In this document: positions 1-5,143 of the stretch, in pieces | Layout of the letters: every line of letters begins with the position of its first letter | Position numbering within the stretch: the first letter of the stretch is position 1 | Origin: Bacteroidota bacterium | GTDB lineage: Bacteria > Bacteroidota > Ignavibacteria > Ignavibacteriales > Melioribacteraceae | Direction: 5' to 3' | Length of the DNA: 5,593 bases | NCBI GenBank assembly: GCA_023381535.1 | Contig: JAMCSN010000358.1 | Coordinates: 1-5,593, forward strand | Translations under genes and position numbers: made by a program | Notes under the pieces: model-generated | Told to the model about the DNA's origin: nothing | Seen by the model: the letters and a program-made list of their open reading frames with translations, nothing else | Database searches by the model: none

Positions 1-3
1 TAG

Positions 4-900
4 CGCCGCATAAAATTTCAAGACGGAATTTTGACTTGCCAAAAGATGGCGCTCGGTAAAATAGGAAGTGACGGACGAAGAGAAGCTGTCCCAGTGGAAA
101 ATGAATTTGTGGAACTGCAAACAGATTCTGTTATCGCCGCCATCGGTGAACACGTTGATAAAGAGTATCTGCACCGCAACAAAATACGCATGGCTCATAA
201 CAAAGCAGTTGCCAATGAATCAAATGAAACGGAAGTCAAAAACGTTTTCATTGGCGGAGATGCTTTGCGAGGTCCATCGACGGTAGTTGAATCCATTGCT
301 GACGGTAAAAAAGTTGCTGAGACAATAATCAAACGCGAGTCCCCGGATATTCAACATGAAATCTCAAAAAATTATTTTGTTGACGATCCAAACCTTTTTG
401 AAGACATCAAAAGAAGAAAAGGAAAATCGGTTAATCAAAATGCATCTGATCTTTTCCTAGAAGCGAACAGATGCCTTGGCTGCAATTTCATTTGCAACAA
501 ATGCGTAGAGGTTTGTCCCAACCGCGCAAATGTCGCAATCGTATCACCAGATGGAATGTTCAAGGACAAATATCAAATTTTGCATTTGGATGCTTTATGT
601 AACGAATGCGGCAACTGCGAAACATTCTGTCCATATCAAAGTAAACCGTACAAGGAGAAACCGACACTTTTTATTGATGAAGAAGATTTCGGCAACAGTC
701 GCAACAACGGATTTTTTATTTCTCAATCCAAAAATCAAACGACAGTGTTCATTCGCTGGAAATACGAACGCGGTTCGATTACATTCGATGACAATGGAGA
801 CGTAATTAAGTCTTCTTATTTTGAATTGAAAGAAATCAGCACCTTATTTCAGTGGATAAAAATAATTTGCAAGGATTACCCGTTCCTTCTTACAGATTGA
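4..900 (+). CDS. ygfK: YgfK-type putative selenate reductase / NAD(P)-FAD oxidoreductase, C-terminal fragment
   Basis: This is the C-terminal part of a YgfK-family protein, a large multidomain flavin and iron-sulfur oxidoreductase thought to pass electrons in purine/selenium-linked loci. Its exact substrate is not settled. Residues are numbered from the TTG at 31. Residues 1-100 are the end of the pyridine-nucleotide oxidoreductase domain, with TDSVIAAIGE (31-40) and the flavin-site signature FIGGDALRGPSTVVESIADG (73-92). A ferredoxin-like tail follows, with a first Cys cluster C148, C151, C155, C158, C162 and a second C190, C193, C196, C200, as expected for two [4Fe-4S] centres. The order CPNRAN, LDALCNECGNC, FCP, then GF near 227, matches my recollection of the E. 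coli YgfK tail. Full-length relatives are about 1000 residues, so some 700 are missing. The frame is closed by TAG at 1-3, and no good ribosome site precedes TTG 31 or ATG 46. I read this as a 5'-truncated or frameshifted gene, not a genuine short one. Confidence 0.85.
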   Translation, partial: RRIKFQDGILTCQKMALGKIGSDGRREAVPVENEFVELQTDSVIAAIGEHVDKEYLHRNKIRMAHNKAVANESNETEVKNVFIGGDALRGPSTVVESIADGKKVAETIIKRESPDIQHEISKNYFVDDPNLFEDIKRRKGKSVNQNASDLFLEANRCLGCNFICNKCVEVCPNRANVAIVSPDGMFKDKYQILHLDALCNECGNCETFCPYQSKPYKEKPTLFIDEEDFGNSRNNGFFISQSKNQTTVFIRWKYERGSITFDDNGDVIKSSYFELKEISTLFQWIKIICKDYPFLLTD

Positions 901-927
901 GCTACAGATTTTAACTTGATACTCGAG

Positions 928-986
928 GCTGGATGTTCGATTCTGGATGCTTGATAATAACTAGTATCCAGAATCTAGTATCCAGC
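928..986. repeat. Imperfect inverted repeat built from direct CTGGAT / CTAGTATCCAG units
   Basis: The left arm GCTGGAT (928-934) plus GATTCTGGAT (939-948) pairs with ATCCAGAATC (966-975) plus ATCCAGC (980-986). The four intervening bases on each side pair only partly, and 949-965 form the loop. The right arm is itself a tandem pair: CTAGTATCCAG occurs at 961-971 and again at 975-985, a 14-base period. The left arm has CTGGATG twice (929-935 and 943-949). Combined direct and inverted repetition between two convergent genes suggests a dispersed intergenic repeat rather than a simple terminator stem. I cannot count copies elsewhere in the genome from this window. Confidence 0.7.
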
Positions 987-999
987 ATCAGTTTTTTTT
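928..999 (+). terminator. Probable intrinsic terminator after ygfK fragment
   Basis: A stem of 17 Watson-Crick pairs in two blocks (928-934 with 980-986, 939-948 with 966-975) is followed by five bases and then eight T (992-999) on the + strand. This sits 28 bases past the YgfK stop. The gap between stem and T tract is longer than ideal and the 17-base loop is large, so efficiency is uncertain. On the minus strand no T tract follows the hairpin, so it is not an obvious terminator for the convergent glycoside hydrolase gene. Confidence 0.5.
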
Positions 1000-3307
1000 A
1001 TTTAATCACTACCATTTTCTTTATGTCGGAAAAAAATCCTACCGAAAACCTGTAGAAATAAACACCACTTGGTAAAGACTCACCACGGCGAGTCTCTCCA
1101 TCAAATGTTACTTCATAATTACCCGGAGCTTTTTCTTCATTCACGAGAGTTGCAACTTCTCTTCCAAGAAGATCATAAACTTTTAAAACAACATATTGTT
1201 GAGAAGAGACATGTGCCGTCTCTACTGATGGAATTGTGTATGAAATAGTTGTTGTTGGATTAAACGGATTGGGATAATTCTGACCGAGCGAAAATTCTCT
1301 TGGCAGCTCGATTTCTCGAACATCTGTTACAGTAACACTTGCTTCATTGCTGTATGCTGATTCTGCAGCATCGGTGTAGGCTTTGATTTTGTAAACATAC
1401 GTAAACCCCTGCGTAACATTCTTATCAACATACGACGTTTCATTACTCAGTGCCGAATCAATCACAGCATAATTGTCATTATTCTTTTTTCTTTCGATTA
1501 TAAAACCAAATTCACCGTTTGAGTTATCGCTCCATGTGAGTTTTACTTCTTTAGGATTCGATAGCACAGCAGCAAGTTGATTCGGTTGAGGAATAATCGT
1601 GATGAAATTCCAAACGTCAGAAAATTGACTTGTGCCGGCGTTATTCTTTGCTCTTATTCGCCAATAATACTTCTTGCCATGATTAACCAATGTTATTTGT
1701 CTAACTGTATCAGTCAAAGCAGAATCACTAGCCAATACTTGGTTAAATGCAGCGTCACTTGCTAATTCACATCTATAACTATCCGCATAATTTGTTTTGT
1801 GCCATTTTAGATTTAATTGAGCAGGTAAATTATTTTGACCATTAGACGGGTAAACCAGCGTTGGCTTATCCGGCTTATTCTGCACGGTTGCAACTTCTTC
1901 AACATAGACCGGAACCGAAGTAAGAGAAATTGTTGCCTGCCCATTCGTAACAGCAACGGATGCGGTATCAAATGTTGGGTTACCGGAATTATCAAGAGCG
2001 ACACTTCCATCACCATTGAGTTTGGGAACTCCTTTTGTAGTTCTCACGGTACCGGTAGTAAGACCGGTCAGAGTAACATTACCGTTTGCATCATTCCATA
2101 AAAGATAAACCGGTTTACCAGCAACAGAAAACTTAAAATTGCCTGAGGTTTGATATTGAGAAGTTTCCGAGTAGCTGTTTTGAATAACACTTGTGAAAGC
2201 ATCAATTTTCTCCGCCATTAGTTTATGTGAAAAGTAAGCAGCCTTTTTGGTGGTTTTATCTATATCAATAAATGCTACATGACTTCTCCAATCGGTCTGA
2301 TCCGAATAGTAAAACACCCAAAATAATTTTGAGACTCCGTTTGCAAGCGCATACGATGCATGCTTTAACCACCAGCCGGCTTGATAAGATGAAGATTGAT
2401 TTGGCCACTGCTGGTTATCGGACCCTGTACATGTTCCGCTATAATTGCCGGTTTCAGTAATCCAGATTTCTTTTCCCGTCAATCCATATGTTGTTAGAAG
2501 CTGCTTCCAGTAATCAATGAAAACAGAAATGTCCTGCGTATATTGTCCCACAAAAAAATGAAAATTAAAAACATCAAAATAATTTGAAACGTTGGAACGA
2601 TTTAACGCGCCCTTCCAGAACGTATCAACTACATTTAAAAATCCACGCGGTTCGTAAATAGGCGTTGCTCCTCCAACAACAATCTTAACATTTGGATAAA
2701 CTACTTTTGCGGTATCGTATGCAGCTTTTACTGTATTCATAAAATCGTTGTATGTACCAGGAGAATCTCCAAATGTTTGCCCTTCAGGCTCGTTGCCGAT
2801 TTCAAAGTATTTTATTGGGTACACAAGTCCAGGCATATCATTAACACCATCTGCGTCATAACGCTCCACCAGTTTTGCAATAAACCTTTTGAACGCAGTC
2901 ATATTGTTTGGCTTGTCGTAATCCATATCTCTTTTGGTCGGCTGATCCCAGTGAGCAAACGGGTGAACAAGTACAAGCAGTTGCAATCCTTGTGCTTGAA
3001 CTCTTTTGACAAATGCATCGGGCTTAGACCAATCGTAAGTTCCCTGAACGGCTTCGATGTCGTTCCATCTAAATTGTCCGCCTGCAGGGCTAAGAGTTCT
3101 ATTCCAAGCCATATTCATGTTCCTTATACCGGAAGCTTCCCATTGGTATTCAGCATCTAATTGCTGCGGTGTTAGCTGAAAGAAATTTGCAGTCTCAAAT
3201 CCATCTACTCCAAAGTGTGATGTTTCGGCAGGTGCCCATGTTTGCGCTATCAAATCAAAAGTTGAAACGGTAAAAGCGACGAGAAACAACAATCCCAATC
3301 TTTTCAT
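998..3307 (-). CDS. Secreted clan GH-A-like glycoside hydrolase with FN3 domains and T9SS sorting domain
   Basis: The predicted 769-residue product is exported and probably surface-attached or released. ATG at 3307 is chosen over the in-frame ATG at 3334 because a perfect AGGAGGT lies six bases upstream and the protein then opens with a clean signal peptide (MKRLGLLFLVAF..., likely cleaved after LIA at residue 21). Residues about 22-370 look like a TIM barrel of clan GH-A. The candidate acid/base is Glu173 in EIGNEPEG and the candidate nucleophile is Glu285 in WITETGN, the expected strand-4 and strand-7 positions; NFHFF at 248-252 fits strand 6. A small beta-sandwich (about 370-472) resembles those closing GH39/GH30-type enzymes. 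Two fibronectin III-like domains follow (about 478-571 and 574-661). The sorting domain (about 671-769) has the linker GQNYPNPFNP (675-684), VYDLLGREVATL (710-721), SGVYFYR (747-753) and terminal KKMVVIK. GH family and substrate are not determinable here. Two in-frame palindromes lie in the sorting domain. Confidence 0.88.
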   Translation of the reverse strand: MKRLGLLFLVAFTVSTFDLIAQTWAPAETSHFGVDGFETANFFQLTPQQLDAEYQWEASGIRNMNMAWNRTLSPAGGQFRWNDIEAVQGTYDWSKPDAFVKRVQAQGLQLLVLVHPFAHWDQPTKRDMDYDKPNNMTAFKRFIAKLVERYDADGVNDMPGLVYPIKYFEIGNEPEGQTFGDSPGTYNDFMNTVKAAYDTAKVVYPNVKIVVGGATPIYEPRGFLNVVDTFWKGALNRSNVSNYFDVFNFHFFVGQYTQDISVFIDYWKQLLTTYGLTGKEIWITETGNYSGTCTGSDNQQWPNQSSSYQAGWWLKHASYALANGVSKLFWVFYYSDQTDWRSHVAFIDIDKTTKKAAYFSHKLMAEKIDAFTSVIQNSYSETSQYQTSGNFKFSVAGKPVYLLWNDANGNVTLTGLTTGTVRTTKGVPKLNGDGSVALDNSGNPTFDTASVAVTNGQATISLTSVPVYVEEVATVQNKPDKPTLVYPSNGQNNLPAQLNLKWHKTNYADSYRCELASDAAFNQVLASDSALTDTVRQITLVNHGKKYYWRIRAKNNAGTSQFSDVWNFITIIPQPNQLAAVLSNPKEVKLTWSDNSNGEFGFIIERKKNNDNYAVIDSALSNETSYVDKNVTQGFTYVYKIKAYTDAAESAYSNEASVTVTDVREIELPREFSLGQNYPNPFNPTTTISYTIPSVETAHVSSQQYVVLKVYDLLGREVATLVNEEKAPGNYEVTFDGETRRGESLPSGVYFYRFSVGFFSDIKKMVVIK
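1073..1099 (-). repeat. Translated palindrome in the sorting domain (GETRRGESL)
   Basis: AGACTC (1076-1081) and GAGTCT (1090-1095) form an inverted repeat with an eight-base centre. The stretch encodes residues 737-745, GETRRGESL, between EVTFD and PSGVYFYR. Sorting domains of this type usually have only a short loop here, so the palindrome looks inserted in frame. That expectation comes from general knowledge of the family, not from an alignment. Confidence 0.6.
1202..1225 (-). repeat. Second translated palindrome in the sorting domain (VETAHVSS)
   Basis: AGAGAC (1205-1210) and GTCTCT (1218-1223) form an inverted repeat with a seven-base centre. It encodes residues 695-702, VETAHVSS, and extends the loop between TISYTIPS and YVVLKVYD. 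On the coding strand it reads GTAGAGACGGCACATGTCTCT in part. It shares the GAGAC start and reading phase with the palindrome at 1073-1099, which gives the common peptide 'ET'. The two appear to belong to one repeat family. Confidence 0.55.
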
Positions 3308-3313
3308 TTTGTT

Positions 3314-3320
3314 ACCTCCT
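3314..3320 (-). promoter_or_regulatory. Strong Shine-Dalgarno site fixing the hydrolase start
   Basis: On the minus strand the sequence reads AGGAGGTAACAAAATG. AGGAGGT lies six bases before the ATG at 3307, optimal spacing. It decides the start in favour of 3307 over the upstream in-frame ATG at 3334. Confidence 0.85.
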
Positions 3321-3322
3321 AT

Positions 3323-3418
3323 CCTTAGCGTCATCGCGCCTAGAGTGAAAGGAAGAAACAGCTAACTTGCCAACCGTTTAATACTGAAGTATTTAGACTG
3401 AGGTGCTAAAACGCAAAG
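3323..3418. repeat. Degenerate inverted repeat in the hydrolase leader
   Basis: CCTTAGCGTCATCGCGCC begins the left arm (3323-3350). The reverse complement of 3391-3418 begins CTTTGCGTTTTAGCACC. With small gaps roughly 17 of 27 positions agree, following a pattern of GCGT, GC, CCT, AG. The arms flank about 40 bases and lie between the possible promoter and the Shine-Dalgarno site. It looks like a decayed intergenic repeat. The match is modest and may be partly chance. Elsewhere in 3308-3589 I see no gene, RNA or clear terminator. Confidence 0.35.
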
Positions 3419-3448
3419 AATTATTTGAGTTACACATTTTATATTTTA

Positions 3449-3477
3449 TATACAGATTAAGAGATATCATGTTGCAA
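3449..3477 (-). promoter_or_regulatory. Possible sigma70-like promoter for the hydrolase gene
   Basis: Read on the minus strand, TTGCAA (3472-3477) is followed after 17 bases by TGTATA (3449-3454) in an AT-rich tract. This would give a leader of about 135 bases before the ATG at 3307. AT-rich DNA produces such matches by chance, and I found no match to the Bacteroidota-type TAnnTTTG element. The call is tentative. Confidence 0.2.
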
Positions 3478-3589
3478 GTCTAAGAGGAGGACTCAAACAA
3501 TTTCACTATTCAACATCAGCTGGATTTGGAAGACTAGATAGAATTTTATTTTTATTTAAGTTACCAATTTTCAATGACAACTAACATTC

Positions 3590-4069
3590 TTAAAACGGTT
3601 TTGAAGCGGAATTGATCTCTTTAGCGGTTTCTTTCACCGCATTAATAATTTGTTTGTAACCGGTGCATCTGCATAAGTTACCGGCAATAGCATCCTTAAT
3701 TTCTTCTTCAGTTGGATCGGGATTCTTGTCAAGCAATGCTGACGCTGAAAGCACCATACCGGGCGTACAGAATCCGCATTGTATTGCACCATGAAGAAGA
3801 AAATTTTTCTGTAACGGATCTAAAATCTCTCCATTAGCCAATCCTTCGATCGTTAGAATTTCGCTGCCTTCAATTTGTCCGGCAAGGACTAAACATGAAT
3901 TGACCGCGCGACCGTTTATCAAAACAGTACACGCACCGCACTCGCCAACTCCGCATCCTTCCTTCGTTCCGGTTAGATTAAAATAATCCCTAAGTAAATC
4001 TATCAGCCGGAGGTATGGCTCAGTTGTAACTTCTTCTTCTTTTCCGTTTAATTTGAATCTCACTTCCAT
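3590..4069 (-). CDS. [2Fe-2S] subunit of xanthine dehydrogenase-family molybdenum hydroxylase
   Basis: This 159-residue protein is the small iron-sulfur subunit (XdhC/CoxS type) that carries electrons from the molybdenum cofactor to FAD in the cytoplasm. An N-terminal plant-ferredoxin-like domain has C39, C44, C47 and C59 (GCGVGECGACTVL, then NSC). A C-terminal helical domain has the second cluster at C98, C101, C133 and C135 (QCGFCTPGM and GNLCRCTGY). Length and all eight cysteines are as expected for a complete, functional subunit. The start ATG at 4069 gives the standard opening VRFKLNGKE, but no Shine-Dalgarno is visible upstream (TTAACGGTTTAAG). The long palindrome at 4081-4292 begins 11 bases before the start. 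It is the last cistron visible in the hydroxylase set. Substrate (xanthine, hypoxanthine, nicotinate, an aldehyde or other) cannot be read from this subunit. Confidence 0.93.
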   Translation of the reverse strand: MEVRFKLNGKEEEVTTEPYLRLIDLLRDYFNLTGTKEGCGVGECGACTVLINGRAVNSCLVLAGQIEGSEILTIEGLANGEILDPLQKNFLLHGAIQCGFCTPGMVLSASALLDKNPDPTEEEIKDAIAGNLCRCTGYKQIINAVKETAKEINSASKPF

Positions 4070-4080
4070 CTTAAACCGTT

Positions 4081-4292
4081 AATGGAACGCAGATTATTAT
4101 GATAGTTATGATCTATTAAGTTACCTTACGCGAAGCATTGTAATTGTCATATTGAGCGGAGCGAAATATCTCAAAACAGTTTGAAATCGAGGTGTCGAGA
4201 TTCTTCACTCCGTTCAGAATGACAATTTTGCTTAAGGTGAATTATTAAGATCATAACCAATCATAAGAGATCATAAAGATCCGCGTTCTATT
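4081..4292. repeat. Nested long palindrome between the FAD and Fe-S cistrons
   Basis: The outer left arm (4081-4128) and outer right arm (4233-4292) are imperfect reverse complements. The ends are GGAACGCAG and CCGCGTTCTATT, with GATCATAA-type units inside and TTACCTTA against TAAGGT at the inner side. The right arm carries an extra GAGATCATAA unit, making it about 12 bases longer. Between them lies a second, better-conserved inverted repeat (4143-4226), so the whole intergenic region folds as one hairpin. The right end lies inside the FAD-subunit reading frame. It resembles a non-coding, MITE-like or dispersed palindromic element. No transposase is present in the window. Confidence 0.65.
4143..4226. 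repeat. Inner inverted repeat of the TGTCATTCTGAGCGGAGCGAA type
   Basis: The left arm (4143-4172) begins ATTGTCATATTGAGCGGAGC. The right arm (4197-4226) is its reverse complement at 24 of 30 positions, and two of the mismatches are G-T wobbles. The loop is 24 bases (4173-4196). The motif 'GTCATTCTGAGCGGAGCGAAGAATCTC' is, from general knowledge, a widespread intergenic repeat in environmental Bacteroidota, Chlorobi and other bacteria. This copy is slightly decayed. Confidence 0.75.
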
Positions 4293-5143
4293 CCTTTTAA
4301 TAGTTGATAAAACATTTGTTGTACTACCGGTAATTTGTATTCGCTTGACCAGCGTAATCCGGTAACTTGAATAATTTGTTCACCTAACATTTTAGAAAGC
4401 TCTTTAAGAAACTGGTCCTCTATCTTTTTCCCTTTTGCAAATTTTTCAAGATCAAAAAACCGGATTCCAATTGGTGTAACAGCGCCGGATGCAATTCTAA
4501 TCTCGTCTATCATGTGGTTTTGAGTTTTCGTCAAAACTGCCAACGTTATCCGGCTAACCGCAACGGCACGCCTTCGTCCAAGTTTATAAAATTCTCCTTC
4601 GTACTCTTTGGAAGGAATAGAAACATTAATGCGGGTAACGATTTCGTCTTTATTAAGTTTTGTTTTATATGGACCGGTAAGAAATTCACCGATTGAAATT
4701 TCTTTTTTTGAATTCAGCGATTCAATTTCAACCGTTGCATTATAAACCAAAAGTGCCGGAACGGTATCCGCACATGGTGCGTTGTTGACAAAATTGCCTG
4801 CAATTGTTGCACGGTTTCTAATCTGCACACTTCCGATTGTACTGCATGCTTTCCACAACAAAGGCAGTTCTTCCTGCACAATTTGATTTTGAAGTATATT
4901 GGAAAATGTTTCGGCACCACCGATCGAAATTTTTTCTCTCGTCCGGGTTATACTTTTAATCTCCGGAATTCTATTTATGTCAATCAACAAATCAGAATTT
5001 GCAAAACGGTTTGAACCTTGCTGCAACCCGGGCACCACATCGGTTCCGCCGGCGATTATTTTGCTGCCGTTATTCTGTTCAGCAAGAATGCTTAACGCTT
5101 CGTTCAAACTTTTGGGAATTAATATTTCTAGAGATGGAATCAC
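4271..5143 (-). CDS. FAD-binding subunit of xanthine dehydrogenase-family molybdenum hydroxylase
   Basis: This 290-residue protein is the FAD subunit (XdhB/CoxM/YgfM type), which takes electrons from the [2Fe-2S] subunit and passes them to the final acceptor. The FAD-binding motifs are AGGTDVVP (31-38) and TIGSVQIRNRATIAGNFVNN (102-121), followed by CADTVPALL. The C-terminal CO-dehydrogenase flavoprotein domain covers about 183-285 (FYKLGRRRAVAVSRI, then ASGAVTP). Length is typical of separate FAD subunits. Translation starts at GTG 5141-5143, overlapping the stop of the Mo subunit in GTGA, with a weak GAGG eight bases upstream; the overlap implies translational coupling. The start is supported by the usual opening with PKSLNEAL. 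The last six residues (IERGSL) and the TGA are encoded by the end of the palindromic element at 4081-4292, so the native C-terminus has probably been altered slightly. Confidence 0.93.
   Translation of the reverse strand: MIPSLEILIPKSLNEALSILAEQNNGSKIIAGGTDVVPGLQQGSNRFANSDLLIDINRIPEIKSITRTREKISIGGAETFSNILQNQIVQEELPLLWKACSTIGSVQIRNRATIAGNFVNNAPCADTVPALLVYNATVEIESLNSKKEISIGEFLTGPYKTKLNKDEIVTRINVSIPSKEYEGEFYKLGRRRAVAVSRITLAVLTKTQNHMIDEIRIASGAVTPIGIRFFDLEKFAKGKKIEDQFLKELSKMLGEQIIQVTGLRWSSEYKLPVVQQMFYQLLKGIERGSL

Noticed and set aside
1..40. Programmed frameshifting in ygfK
   Set aside because: No slippery heptamer or supporting structure is visible, and the YgfK family is not known for recoding. 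A mutation or sequence error is simpler.
961..985. Direct repeats that might start a CRISPR array
   Set aside because: There are only two 11-base copies with a 3-base gap, no spacer-sized interval and no cas genes; they are better explained as one arm of the inverted repeat.
1577..3160. Several open frames of 60-130 codons on the + strand and one on the minus strand within the hydrolase gene
   Set aside because: They lie opposite or out of frame with a gene whose domains are recognisable throughout, lack ribosome sites and have no recognisable motifs.
3482..3510. AGGAGG on the + strand as the ribosome site of a small gene
   Set aside because: No ATG, GTG or TTG with a useful frame follows at suitable distance; the nearby ATG at 3469 runs into a stop after four codons.
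4271..4273. TGA of the FAD subunit as a possible readthrough or selenocysteine codon
   Set aside because: The next in-frame stretch (SLMIGYDLNNSP, then stop) is repeat DNA with no resemblance to the family, and selenium in selenium-dependent molybdenum hydroxylases is not supplied by such a codon. The protein is full length at this stop.
4091..4280. Multiple GATCATAA / TTATGATC units as operator or DnaA-like sites
   Set aside because: They do not match the DnaA box and form the arms of the long palindrome, which explains them without a regulator.
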